64,000 bases of DNA. It comes from CAWDPQ01 sp963804245 (GTDB lineage: Bacteria > Acidobacteriota > Vicinamibacteria > Vicinamibacterales > 2-12-FULL-66-21). The position numbers and the translations under genes are program-made. The stretch covers positions 46,849-110,848 of the forward strand of contig CAWDPQ010000004.1 in NCBI GenBank assembly GCA_963804245.1. Direction: 5' to 3'. Within the stretch, counting starts at the first letter, position 1, and every line of letters starts with the position of its first letter. This document shows positions 1 to 7,652 of the stretch, one piece after another. The notes under the pieces are model-generated. The model did not search any database. It was not told the DNA's origin and saw only the letters and a list, made by a program, of their open reading frames with translations.

Positions 1-589
1 TGCGCGATGTGCCATGGCAACGACGGCCGCGGGGCGGAGCGGGGGCCGGACATCGTCTCGTCGCGCCAGGCAGTGGGGCGGTCGTTCGAGGATCTCGAGC
101 GCATCATTCGCACCGGTGTCCCGGCCGGTGGGATGCCTCCGACCGCGATGTCGGCCGAGGCGATCGGCCACGTCGCGCGCTACGTCCGTGCCGTTGCCGC
201 CGCCTCGCAACAGCCTCGGACATTCCGTCTGGTCCGGTTGGTTCGAACAAGGCGAATCCTTCTATGGCGGCAGCACGCAGAACGTTCCAGGAGAGGTCGG
301 CAGGAAATTTTTACGGGCGATCGACGTGCAAACGGGCAAGCTGGCGTGGGAGTATCCACAGCTCGGGGGGAGTGATACCTGGGGCGGCGTGCTCTCGACG
401 GCGACCGGGCTCGTCCTCTTCGCCGAGGACGGCGGCGGTTTCGCCGCGGTCGATGCGCGCACCGGCAAGCTGCTCTGGCATTTTCCCGCGAACACCGCGT
501 GGAGAGGATCGCCGATGACGTATATGATCGACGGCCAACAGTTCGTCGCGATCGCTGGCGGCGGCAACGTCTTCGCGTTCGGGTTGTAA
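1..589 (+). CDS. PQQ-dependent dehydrogenase, C-terminal part with cytochrome c domain (5' partial, one frameshift)
   Basis: The window opens inside this gene. The first codons encode a CAMCHG haem-c motif and about 65 residues of a small c-type cytochrome, including a GGMPP segment that suits the distal Met region. After a one-base shift near 210-235 the reading continues as the last quinoprotein propeller blades: SGWFEQGESFYGG, then DVQTGKLAWEY and DARTGKLLWHFP repeats, ending AGGGNVFAFGL. This is the layout of acidobacterial periplasmic pyrroloquinoline-quinone alcohol/sugar dehydrogenases with an inserted cytochrome that passes electrons to the respiratory chain. The substrate cannot be told. 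The shift lies between domains and is probably a sequence error. Confidence 0.82.
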   Translation, partial: ARCAMATTAAGRSGGRTSSRRARQWGGRSRISSASFAPVSRPVGCLRPRCRPRRSATSRATSVPLPPPRNSLGHSVWSGWFEQGESFYGGSTQNVPGEVGRKFLRAIDVQTGKLAWEYPQLGGSDTWGGVLSTATGLVLFAEDGGGFAAVDARTGKLLWHFPANTAWRGSPMTYMIDGQQFVAIAGGGNVFAFGL

Positions 590-604
590 GGGCCAAGGAA
601 ATGT

Positions 605-1612
605 ATGCCGCTGGACCTCATCGTCATGGGAGGCGGGCCGGTGGGCCTCGCCTGCGCCATCGAGGCGCGACGCGAACGCCTCGAGGCGCGCATCGTCGAA
701 AAGGGCGCTCTCGTCAATTCCATCGTGGGTTATCCCACGAACATGGAATTCTTTTCGACGCCCGAGCTGATCGAGATTGGCGGCTACCCATTCCCGGTCC
801 AATCCTATAAGCCGACCCGCGAGGAAGCGATCGAGTACTACCGGGGTGTGGCCGAGCGCGAGTCGCTGGACATCCGGTTGTACGAACGCGTTCTGGAGGT
901 CACCGGCAGCCGCGGCGATTTCACGGTGATCACCACGAAGGACGGATATCGTGCGCGCAACGTGGTTGTCGCAACCGGATTCTTCGATCAGCCGAACCTG
1001 CTGAACGTGCCGGGAGAGGCGCTGGCGAAGGTCACACACTACTACCGCGAGCCCTATCAATACGTGCGGCAGAAGGTCGTGATCGTGGGCGCGAAAAACT
1101 CCGCGGCGAAAGCCGCGCTCGACTGCTACCGGCACGGCGCGGAGGTCAGCCTCATCGTCCGATCCGCGACGCTGTCGGACAAGATCAAGTACTGGATCAA
1201 GCCGGATCTCGAGAGACGGATCGCCGAAGGCAGCATCCGCGGCTTCTTCAACACGACGCTCGAAGAAATCCGTGAGTCATCCGTGACGTTACGGACACCT
1301 GACGGCGTCCGTGAGATCCCCAACGACTGGGTGGTGGCCATGACGGGTTACCATCCCGACTATCGATTTCTGGAGTCCCTGCAGCTCGAGTTCTCAGGGG
1401 ATGGCTGTCGCGCGCCGGTGGTCGACGAGGTCACGTTTCAGAGCAGCCGGCCGGGTATCTACCTGGCAGGTACAGTCTGTGGTGGCTATTGCACGAGCCG
1501 GTGGTTCATCGAAAACGGACGCTTTCACGCCAGCCAGATCGCGAAACACATTGCCGGCGAGCGCGCCGACCGGATCCCGTTCGAAACCATTCATTGGAAG
1601 ACAGAGGAGTAG
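605..1612 (+). CDS. ypdA: YpdA-family FAD/NAD(P) oxidoreductase (putative bacillithiol disulfide reductase)
   Basis: A 335-residue flavoprotein of normal length for YpdA. The FAD Rossmann motif GGGPVGLACAIEA lies at residues 9-21 and the second, NAD(P)-binding motif VIVGAKNSAAKAAL near residue 160. A late segment with GTVCGGYC and FIENGRFHA is typical of the family. YpdA recycles oxidised bacillithiol (BSSB) with NADPH in Firmicutes. In the characterised enzymes a Cys follows GGGP; here that residue is Val and a Cys lies four positions later, so the catalytic detail may differ. An AAGGAA ribosome binding site supports the ATG. A bacilliredoxin-like gene lies 22 kb away in the same window. The downstream DUF1080 gene follows almost directly. 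Confidence 0.85.
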   Translation: MPLDLIVMGGGPVGLACAIEARRERLEARIVEKGALVNSIVGYPTNMEFFSTPELIEIGGYPFPVQSYKPTREEAIEYYRGVAERESLDIRLYERVLEVTGSRGDFTVITTKDGYRARNVVVATGFFDQPNLLNVPGEALAKVTHYYREPYQYVRQKVVIVGAKNSAAKAALDCYRHGAEVSLIVRSATLSDKIKYWIKPDLERRIAEGSIRGFFNTTLEEIRESSVTLRTPDGVREIPNDWVVAMTGYHPDYRFLESLQLEFSGDGCRAPVVDEVTFQSSRPGIYLAGTVCGGYCTSRWFIENGRFHASQIAKHIAGERADRIPFETIHWKTEE

Positions 1613-1614
1613 GC

Positions 1615-2338
1615 ATGAACCGTTTCCTCGCCACGGCCACCGTCTGTCTGCTGCCACTCGCAGCAGCGGGTCAGTCCGGTGCGCCGCAGTTCAAGGACAT
1701 GTTCAACGGACGCGATTTGAGCGGCTGGGTGAACATCAACACCGCGGAAGATACCTGGAAGTTCCGCGACGGCGTGCTCGTCTGCTCGGGCCGGCCGCTG
1801 GGCGTCATGTGCAGCGAAAAGCAGTACCGAAAATTTCGTGTTGCACATCGAATGGAAACACATGGAAGCCGGCGGCAATTCCGGCGTGTTCGTGTGGAGC
1901 GCCGCTCGTCCGGATCCTCAGAGCCGGCTCCCTGATGGCGTCGAGGTGCAGATGCTCGAGCTCGAGTGGCCGAATCTCAACAAGCGCAACGGCGTCACGC
2001 CGCCGGTTGCCTACGTCCACGGAGAGCTGTTCGGCGTCGGTGGCGTGAAGACCACAGCCGACACTCCGCGCGGCGACCGCAGTATGTCAATCGAGAATCG
2101 CGCACTCGGAAAAGGCGAGTGGAACACCTACGATGTCGTCGCTGTCGACGGGACGATCAAGTTGTCCGTCAATGGCAAGTTCGTCAACGGCATCACGCGC
2201 GCCACGCAGAAGAAGGGCTACTTCTGCCTCGAATCGGAAGGAGGGGAGATTCATTTTCGCAATATTCGAATCCTGGAACTGCCGCCCGGCGTGACGTCCG
2301 CGGAACAGACGGCCCCGGAGCGGAAGGAGCAGTTTTGA
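1615..2338 (+). CDS. Secreted DUF1080 (3-keto-disaccharide hydrolase-like) protein, one frameshift
   Basis: The start ATG follows the ypdA stop by two bases. The protein has a signal peptide (about 20 residues ending near AAAGQS) and then FKDMFNGRDLSGWVN, the hallmark DUF1080 opening. A one-base surplus in the AAAA run near 1830 breaks the frame; the second frame continues with HIEWKHMEAGGNSGVFVW and ends with IHFRNIRILEL, the expected C-terminus. DUF1080 proteins have a concanavalin-like fold, and some hydrolyse 3-keto-glycosides. The location should be periplasmic. It overlaps no neighbour and precedes the ThuA gene by three bases, so the two probably share an mRNA. The homopolymer position points to a sequencing error. 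Confidence 0.85.
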
Positions 2339-2341
2339 GCC

Positions 2342-3277
2342 ATGTCTACAGTCTCAGAATGTCGGCACCGTGTAGCTCTGATTCTGATACTCGTTGCGGC
2401 CGTTTTCGCATCCTTCCCCGCGCGTGGCGCCGACAAGCGGATCGTGCTGATTGCGGGCAGGCCCAGTCACCCGCCGGGCATGCATGAATTCCGTGCCGGT
2501 TGCCTCCTCTTCCAAAAGGCACTGGCATCGATTCCAGGCATCACGGTGCAGGTGTATGACATGGGATGGCCGGCAAAGGTCGTCAACGGCGAACGCGTCG
2601 AGGACAGCTCGGCGCTCGAAAAGGCGGATGCGATTTTGATCTATGCAGACGGGGGGAAGGGACATCCCGCGATTCAAGGCGATCACATGACGGTGCTCGC
2701 ATCGCTGGCGGCACGAGGTGTCGGGCTCGGCTTCGCCCATTACGGCGTCGAGGTTCCAACCGGCGCGCCCGCAGACGCGATGTATCGCTGGATCGGCGGT
2801 TTCTACGAAACTCAGTACTCCGTGAACCCGATGTGGAAGCCCGCCTTCGACAAGCTGCCGACGCATCCGGTCACCCGCGGCGTCAAACCGTTCGCCACCC
2901 ACGACGAGTGGTATTTCAACATGCGCTGGACGTCGGACGCCGCGACGAAAGCGCGGATTACACCGATCCTGGTTGCGACGCCCAGCGACGACGTTCGCAA
3001 GGGACCCTACGTGAGTCCGAAGGGCCCGTACCCGCACGTGGTCGCCGACAGTGGCAAGGCGGAGACGATGATGTGGGTGACGGAACGCGCGGACGGTGGC
3101 CGCGGATTTGGGTTCACCGGCGGACACACGCACAGCACTTGGGGCGACGCCAATCAGCGGAAGGTTCTATTGAACGCACTGCTGTGGATTGCCAAAGTCG
3201 ACGTGCCGGCTCGCGGCGTAGAGGATCGGATCACGGAATCCGACCTCACGGCAAACCTCGACGACAAAAAGAAATAG
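2342..3277 (+). CDS. Secreted ThuA-domain protein
   Basis: A 311-residue protein starting with a hydrophobic export signal (VALILILVAAVFASFPARGA). The mature part begins KRIVLIAGRPSHPPGMHEF and contains GGKGHPAI, a GVGLGFAHYGVE turn and a TGGHTHSTWG segment near the C-terminus, all characteristic of ThuA-like class I glutamine-amidotransferase folds without the amidotransferase cysteine. ThuA relatives are tied to trehalose or other disaccharide use, often beside DUF1080 and Gfo/Idh/MocA genes, as here with DUF1080 three bases upstream. Exact substrate unknown. The highly charged tail ending DDKKK closes the protein before a short remnant gene. Confidence 0.85.
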   Translation: MSTVSECRHRVALILILVAAVFASFPARGADKRIVLIAGRPSHPPGMHEFRAGCLLFQKALASIPGITVQVYDMGWPAKVVNGERVEDSSALEKADAILIYADGGKGHPAIQGDHMTVLASLAARGVGLGFAHYGVEVPTGAPADAMYRWIGGFYETQYSVNPMWKPAFDKLPTHPVTRGVKPFATHDEWYFNMRWTSDAATKARITPILVATPSDDVRKGPYVSPKGPYPHVVADSGKAETMMWVTERADGGRGFGFTGGHTHSTWGDANQRKVLLNALLWIAKVDVPARGVEDRITESDLTANLDDKKK

Positions 3278-3334
3278 GCGACATTCGTGGCTTGCGGGAA
3301 CGGCAGCGGCAGCGGCTGCATCTAATGGGATGAC

Positions 3335-3502
3335 GTGAGAAACGAGGTCACGTACCACCAGGCGGTGCTCGACGCACTCGACAAGACGCTGGTCCCGGGA
3401 GCGAAGAACGAGGAGCTCAAGGCGCTGCTGGTGAAGGTGCGCCCCGCATTTGTCGCGCACCTCGAGCACGCGAAGAAGATGCAGTCCTCGCTCGGGAAGT
3501 AG
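3335..3502 (+). pseudogene. C-terminal fragment of a DUF4142 protein
   Basis: A 55-codon frame starting at GTG reads RNEVTYHQAVLDAL, then a KNEELKALL segment and a PAFVAHLEHAKKM helix. This resembles the final helical pair of DUF4142 (ferritin-like, usually secreted) proteins, which normally run about 150-190 residues with a signal peptide. A stop lies twelve bases upstream in the same frame and I find no N-terminal half before it, so this is either a truncated remnant or an unusually short gene. The stop is one base before the cupredoxin start, so the two were probably cotranscribed; DUF4142 and cupredoxin genes are often neighbours. Confidence 0.55.
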
Positions 3503-3503
3503 C

Positions 3504-3833
3504 GTGCGCTACGTGGCATTGGCGGTTGTCGCCCTCAGCGTCCTGGTGTTGGATGCCAACGCGGGACAGACCGCGCGCAAACCAAAGACGCATACTGTCG
3601 TTATCGAGGGGACGACGTTCGCGCCGGCAAGCCTGACGGTTGTTTCCGGAGACTCAGTCGTGTGGCTGAACAAGGATCCGTTTCCTCACACGGCGACATC
3701 GAAGGCCGGGGGCTTCGACTCGCAGGTGATCGCAGCAGGCGAATCCTGGAAGTACGTCGCTCGGATGAAGGGAGACTTCGCTTACCTATGCACTCTTCAC
3801 ACCACGATGAAGGGAGTGCTGCGGGTGAAGTAG
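3504..3833 (+). CDS. Plastocyanin/cupredoxin-like secreted copper protein
   Basis: I choose the GTG start at 3504 because it follows the preceding stop directly, has a GGGAAG ribosome binding site and begins a clear signal peptide (RYVALAVVALSVLVLDANAG). The 109-residue product carries the type-1 copper set: His in FPHTAT, then Cys-His-Met in YLCTLHTTMKG. The opening VVIEGTTFAP and SGDSVVWLNKDP strands fit small plastocyanin/amicyanin-like domains. The likely role is a periplasmic electron carrier, possibly for the PQQ dehydrogenase or respiratory chain (inference). A longer in-frame reading from 3450 overlaps the preceding gene and lacks a signal at its N-terminus. Confidence 0.88.
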   Translation: MRYVALAVVALSVLVLDANAGQTARKPKTHTVVIEGTTFAPASLTVVSGDSVVWLNKDPFPHTATSKAGGFDSQVIAAGESWKYVARMKGDFAYLCTLHTTMKGVLRVK

Positions 3834-3838
3834 TGATA

Positions 3839-3867
3839 GAGAGGCCGCCGTTGGAGGGCGGCCTCTC
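3839..3867. terminator. Bidirectional hairpin terminator between convergent genes
   Basis: A perfect 11-bp stem (GAGAGGCCGCC / GGCGGCCTCTC) with a six-base loop lies just after the cupredoxin stop and before the end of the convergent epimerase gene. There is no long U-run, so it may act as a simple stem-loop or mRNA 3' stabiliser. Confidence 0.75.
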
Positions 3868-3908
3868 GATTCCGTCGCTTTGCGCCGGAAGTAAGACTGA
3901 AAGTCCGC

Positions 3909-4859
3909 TCACGCTGCTCGCTGCGCGACGAACTCGCGAACGATCGCGTCGATATCACTGTCGGCCCGGAAGCCAAGCTGCAGCGGACGGCTGATGTCGA
4001 AGTCGCCGGGCCAGGTGCATACGATCGTCATCATCCGTTGGTCCGGTTCGCAGCGGACCCGCGCACGTGCTGACGACCCGCCGAATCGCTCGAGGCTCTC
4101 GAGCATTTCGTGCGGCGTGACGGACAGCCCCGGCAGGTTGATCGCTCGGCGCCCTTCGAGCAACGAGGTCGCCATGCTGCCGGCGTGAACCAGGTTGCTC
4201 GTCACGACGGTCGGCGACGTAATCCACAGGCGGGTATCAAGAGGAACTGGACAAAGGCTCTCCATGCCGGCCAGCGGCTCGCGAATGATGCCGCTGACGA
4301 ACGAAGACATCGCCGAGTTCGGAGCCCCGGGCCGTATCGCGACCGTGGGAAGCCGGCACGAGATGCCGTCCACGAAACCTCTCCGCGAATAGTCGCTGAC
4401 AAGCAGTTCGGCGATCGCCTTCTCGGTGCCATAGGACGATTGCGGAAGGAGCGCCATATTTTCCGGCACGACCTCCGGCAGTGGCCCGCCGAAGACGGCA
4501 ACAGAGCTGGCGAACACGAACCTTGGCACCTTCTGAAGCCGCCGGCATGCCTCGAGCAGCTGCCGGGTGGCGTCGACGTTGACCTTCATCCCGAGGTCGA
4601 AATCCGATTCCGATTGCCCACTCAGGATGGCGGCAAGGTGGTAAACGGCATCGATGCCGTTGCCGGCAATCGAATCGATGAAATCAGCATCGGCAACCGA
4701 CCCGATCCGGGGTTCCACTCGTGGATCGGCCACCGAGCAGGCGGAGAGGTCGGCAGCTACGATTTTCGACACCTGCTGCCGCGGACCTTCTTGACGGAGG
4801 AGCGCTTCGATCAGACGCGTCCCGAGAAATCCGGCGGCGCCGGTAACGAGTATCTTCAT
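3909..4859 (-). CDS. NAD-dependent epimerase/dehydratase, DenD-like (D-erythronate dehydrogenase family)
   Basis: An extended SDR protein. The glycine motif TGAAGFLG sits at the N-terminus, YHLAAILSGQSE in the middle and YGTEK as the catalytic Tyr/Lys pair. The stretch RLPTVAIRPGAPN followed by SSFVSGIIREPLAG is typical of the DenD group, which oxidises D-erythronate in four-carbon sugar-acid catabolism. I place the start at the ATG giving MKILVTG; an upstream in-frame ATG would add only five residues. It is divergent from a second SDR gene with 30 bases between them, so they may share a control region. Substrate assignment is by resemblance only. Confidence 0.8.
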   Translation of the reverse strand: MKILVTGAAGFLGTRLIEALLRQEGPRQQVSKIVAADLSACSVADPRVEPRIGSVADADFIDSIAGNGIDAVYHLAAILSGQSESDFDLGMKVNVDATRQLLEACRRLQKVPRFVFASSVAVFGGPLPEVVPENMALLPQSSYGTEKAIAELLVSDYSRRGFVDGISCRLPTVAIRPGAPNSAMSSFVSGIIREPLAGMESLCPVPLDTRLWITSPTVVTSNLVHAGSMATSLLEGRRAINLPGLSVTPHEMLESLERFGGSSARARVRCEPDQRMMTIVCTWPGDFDISRPLQLGFRADSDIDAIVREFVAQRAA

Positions 4860-4889
4860 CTCTGCTCGTGTCATGTTACCGTTCGGGAC

Positions 4890-5648
4890 GTGATCTCACC
4901 ACGCAAAGTCGCGCTCGTAACCGGAGCGGGTTCCGGAATCGGTAAAGCCGTCGCCACGGGGCTGCTCCACGAAGGCTACGCCGTCGTCCTCGTCGGCCGC
5001 CGCGGCGAGCTGCTGGAAGGCACGGTGGCCGATGCAGGTAAGGGCGCCGGCGAGGCGCTGGTCGTTCCGACGGACATCACCGATCCCGGGTCAGTTCGGG
5101 TGGTCTTCGATCGCACGCGAGAAACGTTCGGCAGGCTCGATCTGCTCTTCAACAATGCCGGCATGAACGTTCCCGGCGTGCCGCTCGACGAGCTGAGCGT
5201 CGAACAGTGGAAGTCGGTTGTCGACGTCAATCTGACGGGTGCTTTCCTCTGTACGCAACAGGCGTTTCGTCTGATGAAGGCACAGCGGCCGATGGGAGGC
5301 CGCATCATCAACAACGGCTCGATTTCGGCGTACGCGCCGCGTCCGAATTCCGCGCCCTATACCGCCACCAAGCACGCGATCACCGGCTTGACGAAGTCCA
5401 CGTCACTCGACGGACGTCAGTACGATATCGCGTGCGGGCAGATCGACATCGGCAATGCCGAGACGCCCATGACGAAGAGGTTCGCGACAGGCGTCCTGCA
5501 GGCCAGCGGTGCCAACATGCCGGAGCCGCTCCTCGATGTGAACCACGTCGTCCGCGCGGTCATCTACATGGCCAGTCTGCCTCTCGAAGCCAACGTCCAA
5601 TTCCTGACCGTGCTGGCGACGAAGATGCCCTTCATCGGACGAGGGTAG
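4890..5648 (+). CDS. Classical SDR-family oxidoreductase
   Basis: A 252-residue short-chain dehydrogenase from a GTG start. Motifs are TGAGSGIG (cofactor), NNAG, Ser in NGSISAYAP and YTATK (catalytic Tyr/Lys). The open frame extends far upstream, but that part runs antisense through the DenD-like gene and is not coding; GTG at 4890 gives ISPRKVALVTGAG, the expected N-terminus. The charge around the first strand does not settle NAD versus NADP use. Divergent pairing with the DenD-like gene suggests a sugar- or polyol-acid oxidation step, but the substrate is unknown. Confidence 0.88.
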   Translation: MISPRKVALVTGAGSGIGKAVATGLLHEGYAVVLVGRRGELLEGTVADAGKGAGEALVVPTDITDPGSVRVVFDRTRETFGRLDLLFNNAGMNVPGVPLDELSVEQWKSVVDVNLTGAFLCTQQAFRLMKAQRPMGGRIINNGSISAYAPRPNSAPYTATKHAITGLTKSTSLDGRQYDIACGQIDIGNAETPMTKRFATGVLQASGANMPEPLLDVNHVVRAVIYMASLPLEANVQFLTVLATKMPFIGRG

Positions 5649-5662
5649 GCGAGGCGAGTGGA

Positions 5663-5687
5663 TTCCGCCTTTAAAGCCGGAAGCCAC
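5663..5687. repeat. Dispersed palindromic repeat, family 1
   Basis: Imperfect palindrome TTCCGCCTTTAAAGCCGGAA followed by GCCAC, a variant of the GCTTCCGCC...GGCGGAAGC element found in at least six gaps of this window. It lies downstream of the SDR gene. Confidence 0.7.
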
Positions 5688-5812
5688 GCATTACCCCTGG
5701 GGTCGAGAAGTCATCTGTTTCTTGCACGTTTGTCCACTTCCCGAGACAGAGGACCAGCGCAAGAATCGGCATCGCCGCTTCCGGGCGGACCGGGGAAGGC
5801 TATTGTAGGGAC

Positions 5813-6715
5813 ATGAAACTCGACGAGATCGTCAAGACCGCGCGGCGCCTCAGCGACCGATACAAGGTGGATTCGGGAAAATCGTTCCGCTTGAAGGACA
5901 TCAATCCGGCGGACATCGGCGATTTCAAGAAGGGCGACAAAGAGCGTACAGAAGAGGATTTGGCGCTCGGGATCAAGGCCATGACGGAACTGCAGGATCG
6001 GCTGTACGCGAACGACAGCTGGGCACTGCTGCTGGTGTTTCAGGCCATGGACGCGGCGGGGAAGGACAGCGCCATCAAGCACGTGATGTCTGGCGTCAAT
6101 CCGCAGGGCTGCGAGGTATACGCGTTCAAGCAGCCGTCATCCGAGGAGCTCGACCACGACTATCTCTGGCGGTGCGCGAAGCTGGCCCCCAGGCGCGGGC
6201 ACATCGGGATCTTCAACCGCTCGTATTACGAGGAAGTCATTGTCGTCCGGGTGCATTCGGAGCTGCTGCTGCGGCAGAAGCTTCCGCCATCGTTGCGCAA
6301 GAAGGACATCTGGGATCGGCGTCACAATGAGATTCGCCAGTACGAAGAGTACCTGTCGAAGAACGCCATCGTGGTCAGGAAGTTCTTCCTCCACGTCTCG
6401 AAAGACGAACAGCGGCGGCGGTTCCTCGCCCGCCTCGAGAGTCCTGAGAAACGCTGGAAATTCTCACCCGGCGATATCCAGGAGCGCCAGCACTGGCGGG
6501 AATACATGCAGGCGTACGAGAGCGCGATCAGGGGCACCGCGACGGAAAATGCCCCCTGGTATGTAGTCCCCGCCGATCACAAGTGGTTCACGCGGCTCGT
6601 GGTGGCCTCGGTCATCATCGAGACGCTCGATTCGCTGAAGTTGGAGTATCCAGACGTGAGTGGTATGGACAGCCGAGCACTGGCCGAGGCACGCAAGGCT
6701 CTGGAGCAGCAGTAG
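5813..6715 (+). CDS. ppk2: Polyphosphate kinase 2 family protein
   Basis: A 300-residue PPK2-domain protein that transfers phosphate between polyphosphate and nucleotides. The P-loop variant AMDAAGKDS is at residues 78-86, followed by IKHVMSGVNPQG; the Walker B/lid region is GIFNRSYYEEV around residue 133, and KRWKFSPGD lies later. The HVMSGVNPQG form resembles class III PPK2 enzymes that phosphorylate AMP and ADP, but class is uncertain. It stands alone: upstream gap with a repeat, downstream a convergent gene. A TATTGT hexamer ends six bases before the ATG with no ribosome binding site, suggesting a leaderless mRNA. Confidence 0.9.
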   Translation: MKLDEIVKTARRLSDRYKVDSGKSFRLKDINPADIGDFKKGDKERTEEDLALGIKAMTELQDRLYANDSWALLLVFQAMDAAGKDSAIKHVMSGVNPQGCEVYAFKQPSSEELDHDYLWRCAKLAPRRGHIGIFNRSYYEEVIVVRVHSELLLRQKLPPSLRKKDIWDRRHNEIRQYEEYLSKNAIVVRKFFLHVSKDEQRRRFLARLESPEKRWKFSPGDIQERQHWREYMQAYESAIRGTATENAPWYVVPADHKWFTRLVVASVIIETLDSLKLEYPDVSGMDSRALAEARKALEQQ

Positions 6716-6790
6716 CCGGTGCGGATCAGTACCATTTGGGCAACTGACAGAACGCGACGAAATGCAAATGGATGGAGATGCCGGCTAGCT

Positions 6791-7162
6791 CTAGTGCGTC
6801 GGTTTGGCGTCCTTGACGATGAAGAGCATCTCGCCGGGACGGATGAGACCGAGCTCCTCGCGGGCGAGGGATTCGATTGCCGAGGGGTCCTCGAGCAGCC
6901 GCCGCGCCTCTTCCCGCAGTTGAGCGTTTTCAGACCGGAGCCGTTCGATGGAGGCTGTCAACTCACGGTGCTGACGCCGCGCGCGGATGGTCTCGAGCAG
7001 GCCTTTCTCGCCAACCAGCGCGTCGAGCACCAGGACCAGCGTGACGAAGATCAGCAGAAGATGCAGCGTTTTCCGCCGGCGAGGGAGCGTCGTCGTCGGG
7101 GGAGGATTACGCGGCCGACGCAGTGGCTCCCTCGGCGCCTGGGGAACGGGTCCGGATGCCAT
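6791..7162 (-). CDS. FtsB/DivIC-like septum formation initiator
   Basis: A 123-residue protein: a basic, proline-rich cytoplasmic start, one membrane helix (HLLLIFVTLVLVLDALVG, about residues 34-51), then a coiled coil (TASIERLRSENAQLREEARRL shortened here to its heptad core) and the typical end AREELGLIRPGE. This architecture is that of FtsB/DivIC, a bitopic division protein that pairs with FtsL and FtsQ. The ATG at 7162 removes a long non-conserved extension that would run into the upstream gap. It is divergent from cutA. No other division genes are nearby. Confidence 0.85.
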   Translation of the reverse strand: MASGPVPQAPREPLRRPRNPPPTTTLPRRRKTLHLLLIFVTLVLVLDALVGEKGLLETIRARRQHRELTASIERLRSENAQLREEARRLLEDPSAIESLAREELGLIRPGEMLFIVKDAKPTH

Positions 7163-7249
7163 CAATGATGTGGGTCCTTTGTACAATACTTTTCGACCGT
7201 TGCGAACCGCGAAATTAGTGCTCACGGGCAGAAACTGGAGATTCGAAGG

Positions 7250-7570
7250 ATGACCGCGGACTACGTCATTGCTCTGACCACGCTGCCCGCTGATGCGGAC
7301 GCCGGCGAGTTTGGCCGCACGCTCGTCGACGAGCGTCTGGCTGCCTGCGTGAACCTGTTGCCGGTGATGGAATCGATCTATCGCTGGGAGGGCAAGATCG
7401 AGTTCGAGGCAGAACGCCAGCTCATCATCAAGACGACCAGCGATAAGGTCAGCGATCTGTGGGATCGAGTCCGCGAGCTGCACCCCTACGAAGTACCCGA
7501 GTTCGTCGTCATTCCCATCGTCGATGGCAATGAGGCGTATCTGAAGTGGATCAGGGACTCGACGTCCTGA
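7250..7570 (+). CDS. cutA: Divalent-cation tolerance protein CutA
   Basis: A 106-residue protein of exactly CutA size. It reads VIALTTLPADADAGEFGRTL at the start, then ERLAACVNLLP, SIYRWEGKIE and ELHPYEVPEFVVIPI, all hallmark CutA strands. CutA forms a very stable trimer with a ferredoxin-like fold; its link to copper tolerance is indirect. The ATG is supported by an AGATTCGAAGGATG context with a GAAGG binding site. A TACAAT hexamer at 7182-7187 could be its -10 box, giving a leader of about 55 bases. Confidence 0.95.
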   Translation: MTADYVIALTTLPADADAGEFGRTLVDERLAACVNLLPVMESIYRWEGKIEFEAERQLIIKTTSDKVSDLWDRVRELHPYEVPEFVVIPIVDGNEAYLKWIRDSTS

Positions 7571-7573
7571 ACA

Positions 7574-7616
7574 TGGCTTCCGGCCCTGACACGTGGCTTC
7601 CGGCTTGAGCCGGAAG
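7574..7616. repeat. Dispersed palindromic repeat, family 1 (double copy)
   Basis: A partial copy (TGGCTTCCGG) is followed by a full imperfect palindrome GTGGCTTCCGGCTTGAGCC plus GGAAG, directly after the cutA stop and before a convergent gene, where it may act as a terminator-like stem. Confidence 0.7.
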
Positions 7617-7652
7617 AAGACTCCTCACAGAATGAACTTGTGAGCCGATGCG

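Noticed and set aside
4110..4889. Long upstream extension of the SDR frame
   Set aside because: It is antisense to the DenD-like gene, Arg/Pro-rich and has no homology pattern; GTG 4890 gives the expected N-terminus.
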